A stretch of 64,000 bases of DNA from Streptomyces griseus subsp. griseus (GTDB lineage Bacteria > Actinomycetota > Actinomycetes > Streptomycetales > Streptomycetaceae). Under the pieces are notes generated by a model. That model saw only the letters and a program-made list of their open reading frames with translations, did not search any database and was not told the origin of the DNA. The translations under genes were made by a program, and so were the position numbers. The DNA is taken from contig NZ_JOJE01000030.1 of assembly GCF_000720255.1 (NCBI RefSeq), positions 62,001 through 126,000 on the forward strand, in the 5' to 3' direction. This document shows positions 52,106-59,452 of this stretch, one piece after another (the first letter of the stretch is position 1; each line of letters opens with the position of its first letter).

Positions 52106-52327
52106 ATGGCGCAGTCCGCCGTCCAGCCGAGCGCTGCCCCCACTGCCGTACCCGAGAAGCTGCCGATCGGCGCGATCGTCCCCTGGGCGGTCTTCTTCGG
52201 CATCCTGATGCTGGTCCTGCTCTACTTCGTCGGCGCCGAACAGGGCGCCACCTCCGTGATGTCCGGAGAGGACGTCCACGAGTGGGTGCACGACGCCCGC
52301 CACCTGCTCGGCTTCCCCTGCCACTGA
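52106..52327 (+). CDS. cbtB: CbtB, cobalt transporter small subunit
   Basis: 73 aa. One membrane helix (IVPWAVFFGILMLVLLYFVG) and a C-terminal metal-binding tail with histidines (EDVHEWVHDARHLLGFPCH), as in CbtB. AGGGAGG is just upstream of the ATG. It is under the cobalamin riboswitch and followed by cbtA 25 bp later; together they are thought to import cobalt for B12 synthesis. Confidence 0.9.
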   Translation: MAQSAVQPSAAPTAVPEKLPIGAIVPWAVFFGILMLVLLYFVGAEQGATSVMSGEDVHEWVHDARHLLGFPCH

Positions 52328-52352
52328 CGGCCGGGGAAGGACGTACCAGACC

Positions 52353-53117
52353 ATGAACTCCACCACCGTCCGCGCCCTCCTGGTGCGTGGCATGCTCGCG
52401 GGACTCGCCGCGGGCCTGCTCGCCCTGGTCGTCGCCTACTTCCTGGGCGAGTCGCGGGTCGACGCGGCCATCGCCTTCGAGGAGGCGCACGCCCACCACC
52501 ACGGGGGAGGCGCCGAACCCGTCAGCCGTACGATGCAGTCCACCGCGGGCCTGTCCACCGGTGTCCTCGTCTACGGCGTCGCGTTCGGCGGCATCGCCGC
52601 CCTCGCGTACTGCTTCGCACTCGGCCGGATCGGCCGCTTCGGGCCCCGTGCGAGCGCGCTGCTCCTGGCGACGGCCGGCCTGGTCGCCGTCTACGTCGTG
52701 CCGTTCCTGAAGTACCCCGCCAACCCGCCCGCCGTGGGCGACCCCGACACGATCGGACAGCGCACGGCGCTCTACTTCCTGATGGTGGCGCTGAGCGTCC
52801 TGCTCGCCGTCGCCGCCGTGATCCTGGGCCGGCGCCTGGCGCCACGCCTGGGCAACTGGAACGCGACCCTCGCCGCGGGCGCGTTCCTCGTCCTGGCCGT
52901 CGGGTCGGCGTACGCCTTCCTGCCGTCCTTCAACGAGGTCCCCGAGCACTTCCCGGCCACCCTGCTGTGGCAGTTCCGCCTCGCGGCGCTCGCCGTGCAG
53001 GCCACCCTGTGGACCACCTTCGGGCTGGTCTTCGGGCTGCTCGCGGAGCGGGTGCTCGCGCCACGCGCCGTCGAGCGGGAGGTGGCCGCCGCGCGGCCGA
53101 CTCCCGTGGCACCGTGA
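52353..53117 (+). CDS. cbtA: CbtA, cobalt transporter membrane subunit
   Basis: 254 aa with about five to six membrane helices. The first loop is histidine-rich (EEAHAHHHGGG), a likely cobalt-binding site; YVVPFLKYPANPPAVGDPDTIGQRTALY is the strongest family motif. Second gene of the riboswitch-controlled operon; a strong hairpin terminator follows. Confidence 0.9.
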   Translation: MNSTTVRALLVRGMLAGLAAGLLALVVAYFLGESRVDAAIAFEEAHAHHHGGGAEPVSRTMQSTAGLSTGVLVYGVAFGGIAALAYCFALGRIGRFGPRASALLLATAGLVAVYVVPFLKYPANPPAVGDPDTIGQRTALYFLMVALSVLLAVAAVILGRRLAPRLGNWNATLAAGAFLVLAVGSAYAFLPSFNEVPEHFPATLLWQFRLAALAVQATLWTTFGLVFGLLAERVLAPRAVEREVAAARPTPVAP

Positions 53118-53132
53118 CCGGTTCCCGATGAA

Positions 53133-53177
53133 AGAGGCCCTCGGCCGCGCGAGTTCACCGCGCAGCCGAGGGCCTCT
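53133..53177 (+). terminator. Hairpin terminator after cbtA
   Basis: AGAGGCCCTCGGC (53133-53145) pairs exactly with GCCGAGGGCCTCT (53165-53177), a 13-bp stem with a 19-nt loop, 16 bp after the cbtA stop and before the next promoter. Confidence 0.85.
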
Positions 53178-53204
53178 TCACGTCTCCCCGCCATTCCCAA
53201 TTAT

Positions 53205-53218
53205 TGGAACACGTTCTA
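53205..53218. promoter_or_regulatory. KstR-like palindrome before the acyl-CoA dehydrogenase
   Basis: TGGAACACGTTCTA matches the 14-bp pattern TNNAACNNGTTNNA known for KstR, the TetR repressor of cholesterol catabolism in mycobacteria and Rhodococcus. It lies 45-58 bp upstream of the GTG at 53263, in an AT-rich patch. Another TetR regulator with a similar site is possible. Confidence 0.6.
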
Positions 53219-53262
53219 CCGTGTGCGCCGTCAGGACCGGCCCAGGGGAGCCAGGAGGCGCC

Positions 53263-54441
53263 GTGCATCTCGACCACACGCCCGAGCAGCAGCGGCTGCG
53301 CAGCGAACTTCGCGCCTACTTCGCCGAGTTGGTGCCCGAGAACGCCCCGGCCCGGCACACCGACCCGGCCGCCCAGAAACGCTTCTACCGCGAGACGATC
53401 CGACGGCTCGGCGCCGACGCCTGGCTCGGCGTGGGCTGGCCCGAGCAGTACGGCGGGCGCGGTCTGACCGCGATGGAGCAGTTCATCTTCTTCGACGAGG
53501 CCGCCCAGGCGGGCGTCCCCCTCCCGCTGATGGCGCTCAACACCGTCGGCCCGACGATCATGCGGTACGGCACGGACGAGCAGAAGGCGTACTTCCTGCC
53601 GAAGATCCTCTCCGGCGAGATCGACTTCGCGATCGGCTACAGCGAGCCCGGCGCGGGCACCGACCTGGCGTCCCTCAAGACCCGCGCGGTCCGTGAGGGC
53701 GAGGAGTACGTCGTCAACGGGCAGAAGATCTGGACGACCAACGGGGACACCGCCGACTGGGTGTGGCTCGCCGTGCGCACCGACCCCGAGGCACCGCCGC
53801 ACAAGGGCATCACCATGCTCCTCGTCCCGACCACCGACCCCGGCTACTCCTGCACCCTCATCCACACCCTCGCCGGCCACGACACCACCGCCAGCTACTA
53901 CGAGAACGTCCGCGTCCCCGTCACCCATCGCGTCGGCGCGGAGAACCAGGGCTGGCGGCTGATCACCAACCAGCTCAACCACGAGCGCGTCACCCTCGCC
54001 GCCCACGGCACCATGGCCATCCGCGCCCTGCACGACGTACAGCGCTGGGCCATGGAGACCAAGCTCGCCGACGGCCGCCGCGTCGTCGATCTGCCCTGGG
54101 TGCGCCGCCTCCTCGCCCGCACCCACACCCGCCTCGACGCCCTCAAGCTCCTCAACTGGCAGATGGTCACCGCCGTCCACAACGGCACCCTCACCCCGCA
54201 GGACGCCTCCGCCGTCAAGGTCTACGGCTCCGAGGCGCGCCGGGACGCCTACGCGGCACTCCTGGAGATCGTCGCCGTTCCGGGCGCGCTGCAGGAGGGC
54301 TCGGCGGGCGCGGTGCTCCGCGGTGAACTGGAGCGCGGCTACCGCTCGGCGGTGATCTTCACCTTCGGTGGCGGCAACAACGAGATCCAGCGCGAGATCA
54401 TCTCCTGGATCGGTCTGGGGATGCCGAGGGTGCGGCGTTGA
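53263..54441 (+). CDS. Acyl-CoA dehydrogenase (FadE-like)
   Basis: 392 aa. VGWPEQYGGRGLTAMEQFIFFDEA, FAIGYSEPGAGTDLASL (FAD/substrate signature 1), VNGQKIWTTNGDTADWVWLAVRTDPEAPPHKGI and FGGGNNEIQREIISWIGLGMPR (signature 2 region) define the family. The segment between resembles the steroid-side-chain FadE26-type enzymes, and a KstR-like box lies upstream, so a bulky or steroid acyl-CoA is a reasonable guess. AGGAGG precedes the GTG. It appears monocistronic. Confidence 0.87.
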   Translation: MHLDHTPEQQRLRSELRAYFAELVPENAPARHTDPAAQKRFYRETIRRLGADAWLGVGWPEQYGGRGLTAMEQFIFFDEAAQAGVPLPLMALNTVGPTIMRYGTDEQKAYFLPKILSGEIDFAIGYSEPGAGTDLASLKTRAVREGEEYVVNGQKIWTTNGDTADWVWLAVRTDPEAPPHKGITMLLVPTTDPGYSCTLIHTLAGHDTTASYYENVRVPVTHRVGAENQGWRLITNQLNHERVTLAAHGTMAIRALHDVQRWAMETKLADGRRVVDLPWVRRLLARTHTRLDALKLLNWQMVTAVHNGTLTPQDASAVKVYGSEARRDAYAALLEIVAVPGALQEGSAGAVLRGELERGYRSAVIFTFGGGNNEIQREIISWIGLGMPRVRR

Positions 54442-54482
54442 TGTTGTGTGACGAGGCTTTCTCGTTGGCGTAAATGCCTGCG

Positions 54483-54590
54483 AAAGGCCAGGTAGTTGCG
54501 GGAATTACGCTCGTAGCGGTGGGTGAGTCTGCGGTAGCCGGACAGCCACGACGTGGTCTGCTCCATCACCCCTGCGGCGGTCAAAACGAG
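54483..54590 (-). pseudogene. IS5-type transposase C-terminal remnant
   Basis: On the minus strand the frame reads VMEQTTSWLSGYRRLTHRYERNSRNYLAF, matching the conserved end of IS5-family transposases (usually VVERT-WL---RRL--RYER----YLAF). Only this end remains, with no DDE catalytic core and no clear terminal repeats. The rest of the gap 54442-54711 has no gene. Confidence 0.7.
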
Positions 54591-54711
54591 ATCACTCGCC
54601 CGGCTCGAGCGCCGCGGGTATGCGGTACTGCACGACCGGGCTGTCCCCGGTTCGCGAGCCGATATTGGTAACTGCGGCTGACGCAACTTGACGAATGCCT
54701 CTTGCTGAGGG

Positions 54712-55995
54712 TCAGCGCAGCCGGTCCTTGGCCTTGTAGTACGCCCCGGCGAAGGGCAGGAACCAGGCGGTGCCGTTGTAGAACGGCACCGGAACCTTGG
54801 GGAAGCCGAAGCCGCGCATGGGGTTGGCCTCCGGGTGGCCGTCCATGACCTCGGCCATGGCGCGGCCCATGTAGGTGGCCATCTGGACGCCGTGGCCGCA
54901 GTAACCCATGGAGTAGTAGAGGCCGTTGGCCTCGCCCGCGTGCGGAACGCGGTCGTAGGAGAAGCCGACCATGCCGCCCCATACATAGTCGACCTTCACC
55001 CCGGCCATCTGCGGGAAGATCTCGGTCATCTCCCGCTTCAGAACGTCACCGCTCTTGACGTCCGAGGCGGGGTCCGAGGGGGCGAAGCGGGCCCGGCCGC
55101 CGAAGGCCAGGCGGTTGTCCGGGGTGATTCGAATGTAGTGGCCGATGTTCTTGGAGGACACGACCACGCGGTTGTTGGGGATGAGCTGCCGGGCCCGCTC
55201 CTCGCCCAGTGGCTCGGTGACGATGACGAAGCTGCCGACGTTGATCAGCCGCTTGCGGAACCAGGGCATGGCCTTGTCGGTGTAGGCGTCGGTGGCCGCC
55301 ATGACCTGCGTGGCGCGGATGGTGCCGTGCAGGGTCTCGACGAGGAAACCGCCCTCGGGGAGGCGGTGCAGCGCGGTGGCGGCGTTGCGTTCGTGGATCT
55401 GAGCCCCGGCGCGTTCGGCGGCCTCGGCCAGGCCATGGACGTATTTGCCGACGTGAAGGTGCGCGCTGAGCGGGTCGAGCAGGGCTCCGTGGTAGTAGTC
55501 GGAGCCCAGCTCGGCACGTAGATCGCTCTTGCTCAGCAGCGTGGTGTCGTGGCCGAAGTTGTCGGCCAGGTCGCGCTGCTTGGCCCGCATGCTCTCGAAG
55601 TGCTGCGGCTTGAACGCGACGCCCAGACGCCCTACGCGGTGGAAGTCGCAGTCGATCTGCTCCTTGACCGTCAGCTCCTCCACCACGTCCACCGCCTCGC
55701 GGAAGGCGTCGTACAGTTCCCGGGCCCGCGGCTGCCCGTAGCGCTTGCGCGCCTCGGCGGGACTGATGGTGATGCCCTGGGTGCACATGCTGCCGTTGCG
55801 CCCGGAGGCGCCGGAGCCGACCTTGTCCTTCTCCACGAGGACGACGTGGGCGCCCTTGCGTGCCGCGTGGTAGGCGGTGGACAGGCCGGTGAGGCCGCCG
55901 CCGATGACCACCAGGTCCGCCTGCTCGGGCAGGGGCTTGCCGGTCCGGTCGGGGAAGGCGGGAGCTGTGTCGAGCCAGTAGGGGATCTGCTTCAT
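54712..55995 (-). CDS. FAD-dependent amine/amino-acid oxidoreductase (DAO family)
   Basis: 427 aa. Rossmann motif LVVIGGGLTGLSTAYHAARKG with VEKDKVGSGASGRNGSMC, then DSYYHGALLDPLSAHLHVGKY, MAATDAYTDKAMPWFRKRL and YSMGYCGHGVQMATYMGRAMAEV at the C-terminal FAD contact. The SGRNGS and GYCGHGV variants are typical of gamma-glutamylputrescine oxidase and relatives, which oxidise amines. The ATG at 55995 begins 56 bp after the HAD gene, transcribed before it. Together they lie behind a conserved 98-nt leader and the PucR gene. Confidence 0.87.
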   Translation of the reverse strand: MKQIPYWLDTAPAFPDRTGKPLPEQADLVVIGGGLTGLSTAYHAARKGAHVVLVEKDKVGSGASGRNGSMCTQGITISPAEARKRYGQPRARELYDAFREAVDVVEELTVKEQIDCDFHRVGRLGVAFKPQHFESMRAKQRDLADNFGHDTTLLSKSDLRAELGSDYYHGALLDPLSAHLHVGKYVHGLAEAAERAGAQIHERNAATALHRLPEGGFLVETLHGTIRATQVMAATDAYTDKAMPWFRKRLINVGSFVIVTEPLGEERARQLIPNNRVVVSSKNIGHYIRITPDNRLAFGGRARFAPSDPASDVKSGDVLKREMTEIFPQMAGVKVDYVWGGMVGFSYDRVPHAGEANGLYYSMGYCGHGVQMATYMGRAMAEVMDGHPEANPMRGFGFPKVPVPFYNGTAWFLPFAGAYYKAKDRLR

Positions 55996-56051
55996 GACGT
56001 ACGTCCTCGGGTCTTCCTGGTCGTCCAGGGGTGCTTGTCTGGGTCCCGGCT

Positions 56052-56735
56052 TCAGCAGCCGAGCAGGGCCGGCAGGCCGGACAGGTCGGGCAGCTCGTCG
56101 TAGGGCTGGTAGTCGGCGCTGCCGCGGGCGCCGATGGAGCCGTTGTGGCCGTAGCGGTTGATCCACACGCGGCGAGCGAGGCCGAGGTCGCGGGTGGGGA
56201 TGAGGTCGTACTCCCAGCCCTGGGCGACGTGGATGACCTGGGCGGGGTCGATGTCCATGGTCTGGAAGGCGTACTCGAAGGTTTGCCGGGACGGCTTGTA
56301 CGCCTTGGCCTGCTGGGCGGTGATGACATGGTCGAACTCGACGCCGATGTTGGCCAGGTTCTGGGCGATGAGGTCGTCGTCCGTGTTGGAGATGATGGCG
56401 ATCTCGTACCGGGACTTCAGCGCCCGCAGGGCGGCCGGGACCTCGGGGTGGGGGCCGAAGGTGGGCACGGCCGCGACCAGGGCCTCGCCGTCGGACTGCC
56501 GGTACTCCAGACCGTGCAGACGCATCGCTGTCTCCAGGCTGGAGGGCAGCACCTCGTGGAAGGGGCGGTATGCCTCCAGAACGGCGTGGAACCGCATGAT
56601 GCGGAAGTCGTCGAGGAACTCGTCGACGTTCAGACGGTCCAGGTCCAGCCGGTCGGCCAGGACCTTCAGGGTGGTGGGGCCGAGCTGGAAGTCGACCAGG
56701 GTGCCGTAGGCATCGAAGGTGACGATCTGACGCAT
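56052..56735 (-). CDS. HAD-family hydrolase, haloacid dehalogenase type II-like
   Basis: 227 aa. Nucleophile segment IVTFDAYGTLVDFQ, motif II AIISNTDDDLI, motif III lysine AKAYKPSRQTFEYAF, and motif IV with HVAQGWEYDLIPTRDLGLARRVWINR. The layout matches L-2-haloacid dehalogenases, though many act as phosphatases. The start ATG at 56735 follows AGAGG. It leads the operon with the FAD oxidoreductase; in an amine pathway it could remove phosphate from an intermediate. Confidence 0.85.
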   Translation of the reverse strand: MRQIVTFDAYGTLVDFQLGPTTLKVLADRLDLDRLNVDEFLDDFRIMRFHAVLEAYRPFHEVLPSSLETAMRLHGLEYRQSDGEALVAAVPTFGPHPEVPAALRALKSRYEIAIISNTDDDLIAQNLANIGVEFDHVITAQQAKAYKPSRQTFEYAFQTMDIDPAQVIHVAQGWEYDLIPTRDLGLARRVWINRYGHNGSIGARGSADYQPYDELPDLSGLPALLGC

Positions 56736-57000
56736 GATATTCAACCTCTTTCCAGGCATATAGGACATTCCGTTTACCGGGAGTCGCGATCTCGTCGAGT
56801 GCGGCCAGGACGGCCGCATCGGAAGTTCAGAAAGCTGCCGAGGAGTTGGGGCGGCGACCTGTTGAGGGGGCATGGGGGCTGAGGGGGTGCCCGAGGGGCC
56901 GCCGCTGGAGGACGAGCCCCCGGACGGGCCGGGGACGGCGAATGCTGATCGGGTAGTCGGCGGCAGCATCGTTGCTGCTCCGATGCGATGAGCCTCTCTT

Positions 57001-57098
57001 CGGCTCGAGGCGATGCGTCAGTGAAGCACTGCGGAGAATCCGGCAACAAGGGACGTGAGGCCGCGAGATCGACCGCGTATTTTGTGCCTGTGCACAAT
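57001..57098 (-). promoter_or_regulatory. Conserved 98-nt leader, copy A (before HAD-FAD operon)
   Basis: Read on the minus strand, this sequence matches copy B (58650-58747, plus strand) over 98 nt with 9 substitutions and no gap. It begins with the palindrome TTGTGC-N4-GCACAA (57082-57097). The match continues well past the palindrome, so it is a duplicated promoter plus leader. It lies about 270 bp upstream of the HAD gene. The rest of 56736-57336 shows no gene. Confidence 0.8.
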
Positions 57099-57336
57099 CC
57101 CTGTCAGGGATCCGATGCAGTTCCGCCCGAACCGATGGGTCTCTGAGAGGCACCGCGAGCGGCTCCGGCGCGAACCGCGGCCGCTCGGCGCTGCTGCCCG
57201 GCGGCGTGACCGGGCTGTCGGCCGCCAAGGCTGCCGTCCTCATGACGGGATGTGGCCTCTGACCGCCGCGCTTTGGCGCCAGCTCTCTCGGTCGCGGTCC
57301 CGGCCGGTTGCCTCGACCCGTCCAGCGATCGGTGGA

Positions 57337-58554
57337 TCAGGGCATCGTCGCCCGGAAGCGGGCGCCCGCGTCCGTCTCCAGCCAAGCCAGGGCGAGGACA
57401 AGCCGGGCGGCGTCGTTCGGTCGGGACAGCTTCAGCCCGGTCGCCTCTTCCGCGGCCTGCAGGCGATTGCCCACCGTGTTCCGGTGACGGTAGGTGCGAG
57501 CGGCCACCTCGGCGACCGAGCCCAGGTCGAGGTACCAGCGCAGGGTCTCGACGATGCTGTCGCGGTCGCGCAGCTCGAGCAGTGGGCGCAGCACGCCGGT
57601 GGCCATCGCACCGGTGAGCTCCTCCTGCGCCGACATGATCGCCCCGATCCAGTGGCCCTCCACGTGCCGCACTCCGGGCTGCGCGGAGCTGCGGATCGCG
57701 GCACGTGCGAACCGGATGCCCCGCGCCGTCAGCGCCAGGCCCGGGACTTCCGCGACGCCGCAGCGCCACGGGGTGAACGGCCGGAGCATGGCAAGCATGG
57801 CCTCTTCATCGCGCCGTCCGTGACCGATGATGCCGAGGAGTTCGTCGCCCATCCATCCGAAGTGACGTACGAGGCCGCCCCGACGCAGCGCATCGTCGAC
57901 CTGGGACACAGCCGGGTCCCCGGTAGGAACGGATTCGACCACGACCACGGTCAGGGCGACGTTCTCGGAGAAGCCGAGCAACGTGGAGGCCTCGGCGACG
58001 GTGGAGGGATCCTGCTCCCCTTCCAGGACCAGGCGGCTGAAGGCGCGGTTGCGCACCTCCGTACGACGGCTCGCCAGGTCACGCTCGGTGCGGCGGTAGG
58101 CGTCGACGACCTCGACGCTGTTGGCGTCCGTCGCCTCCCAGACGCGGATCAGCCCGTCGAGGAAGTCGGGATCGGCGCTGATGCCGCGTGCTCGCCCCTC
58201 TGCGAGCACGGCCTCCCACAGGGTCCTGAGATCCAGCTGGAAGGAGTGCATCAGAGCGGTCAGGGGGAACGCCTGCTCCGCTCGCTCGCGTCCCACGTCC
58301 TCGGTGGCGCGCGAGACCGTCCGGGGCACGGGACCGCCGGCCAGCCGGGTCAGGGCGAGTTCGAGGGTTCGTCGCATCCCCTCCCGTTTCTGGACCGGGT
58401 CCCAGTCCGCCGACGCGTAGGCGGGCTCCTCTGCTTCCAGTTGTTCGAGAGCACGAGAGGTCAGTTCGTCGAGCCGTTCCTCGAGGAGCCGGCGCGCGAT
58501 CGCCTGCACGGCGTCGTGGCGAGCCCCGCCCTGACGGCGCCCTGGGCCGCTCAT
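57337..58554 (-). CDS. PucR/CdaR-family transcriptional regulator
   Basis: 405 aa. The C-terminal helix-turn-helix is clear: LRWYLDLGSVAEVAARTYRHRNTVGNRLQAAEEATGL (about 335-375), the PucR_C_HTH type. The central part (about 190-310) is a GGDEF-like/CdaR sensor fold, the N-terminal half helical. Family members activate purine, amino acid or amine catabolism. Its gene lies between the two copies of the 98-nt leader, so it probably controls both flanking operons and perhaps itself. Confidence 0.85.
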   Translation of the reverse strand: MSGPGRRQGGARHDAVQAIARRLLEERLDELTSRALEQLEAEEPAYASADWDPVQKREGMRRTLELALTRLAGGPVPRTVSRATEDVGRERAEQAFPLTALMHSFQLDLRTLWEAVLAEGRARGISADPDFLDGLIRVWEATDANSVEVVDAYRRTERDLASRRTEVRNRAFSRLVLEGEQDPSTVAEASTLLGFSENVALTVVVVESVPTGDPAVSQVDDALRRGGLVRHFGWMGDELLGIIGHGRRDEEAMLAMLRPFTPWRCGVAEVPGLALTARGIRFARAAIRSSAQPGVRHVEGHWIGAIMSAQEELTGAMATGVLRPLLELRDRDSIVETLRWYLDLGSVAEVAARTYRHRNTVGNRLQAAEEATGLKLSRPNDAARLVLALAWLETDAGARFRATMP

Positions 58555-58649
58555 GAGGACCGCCTCTCCCGACGACAGCCGTCACCGGGCGGATCCGGGG
58601 CCGTCTCCGGGTAATGCCGCTGACATGCCGGTGAGGCTCCCTGGCAGTA

Positions 58650-58747
58650 ATTGTGCACAGGCACAAAATACGGGGTCGATGTCGCGGCTTCGCGTCCCTT
58701 GTTGCCGGATTCTCCGCGGTGTTTCACTGACGCATCACCTCGGGCTG
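58650..58747 (+). promoter_or_regulatory. Conserved 98-nt leader, copy B (before the kinase-PLP gene)
   Basis: Plus-strand copy of the 98-nt leader. The palindrome TTGTGC-ACAG-GCACAA is at 58651-58666, about 85-100 bp from the divergent pucR start. Within the conserved part, a GGTG/CACT stem at about 58717-58728 keeps pairing by a wobble where the copies differ. It points towards the gene starting at 59453. Confidence 0.8.
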
Positions 58748-58820
58748 GAATGGGCTCGTGACATGACCACGCACTTGGAGCAGCTATGACGCTTCCGTGA
58801 GCACCTGATCCCCGGTCCGT

Positions 58821-59089
58821 CACCTTGAGCAGGCGTTGCTGAGGGGCGCCGCGTTCCTCGGCAGTGTGGCCTTCCGCTACGGAGCCCACCAGGACGCGAT
58901 GACCAAGGCGGCCGAGCCAACCGGTTCGCCAGGCAGAGCGGGAGCGAGATCACCCAGGACTCCCCCAGAGACTACGCCGAGCTCAAGGCGGGGGTCGAGG
59001 ACATGAGGACACCGATGGAGCCCGCCGAGGCGCTGCGCGGGGTGCTCGCCGCCAACGTCACCTGGGACGTCATAACCGCCGCCGCGTGA
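58821..59089 (+). pseudogene. Frameshifted gene remnant in the pucR locus
   Basis: Two protein-like stretches in different frames: first LEQALLRGAAFLGSVAFRYG with HQDAMTKAAE (frame of 58821), then SGSEITQDSPRDYAELKAGV and MEPAEALRGVLAANVTWDVI to a TGA at 59087. Codon use is G/C3-rich in both. A single indel between about 58890 and 58930 would join them. Family not recognised. Confidence 0.4.
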
Positions 59090-59452
59090 GCTGATGACCG
59101 GTCTCGATGAGGGCTCCGCCTTTGACGGACGGCCCGCCTCGGACCTGATCGCCGACTGGCCCTGGGTGTTGAAGCGCGTCCTGGCCCGGGGCCCCTGCGG
59201 CCGTCGGAGTGGGGCATCGAGGGGAAGTGCCGAACGGGGGAGTCCGCCCTGGACCTGTCGGTCGTCGACTCGACCGAGGTCTGTGCAGCCCGTGAAGCGA
59301 TCGAGACACAGCCGCGGCAGCCGTCCCCGCCTCCTCCCAGGCACCGCATCGAGGTCCGACACGGGTGGCGGCGGGGGGCCACGACCTGAGCGTAGTGACG
59401 CAGGCCCACGGTGAGTGATGAGCGACCTGACGACGAGAGAGAGAACGCACCG
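59090..59452. other. Degraded coding region before the kinase-PLP gene
   Basis: No intact gene. Protein-like pieces occur in more than one frame, for example SDLIADWPWVLKRVLARGP followed, one frame over, by PSEWGIEGKCRTGESALDLS. Probably the tail of a broken gene. The ATG of the next gene follows a GAGAGAGA stretch. Confidence 0.4.

Noticed and set aside
54442..54711. An intact insertion sequence next to the acyl-CoA dehydrogenase
   Set aside because: Only the last ~35 codons of an IS5-type transposase remain, with no catalytic core, terminal inverted repeats or target duplication seen.
56827..57243. Small protein gene encoded across leader copy A (frame with CAQAQNT...VPCCRILR), matched by a similar frame in copy B
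   Set aside because: The two frames look alike only because the DNA is duplicated. Substitutions change amino acids as often as not, no ribosome site precedes a start, and they cross the palindrome. A non-coding leader explains it better, though a short leader peptide cannot be fully excluded.
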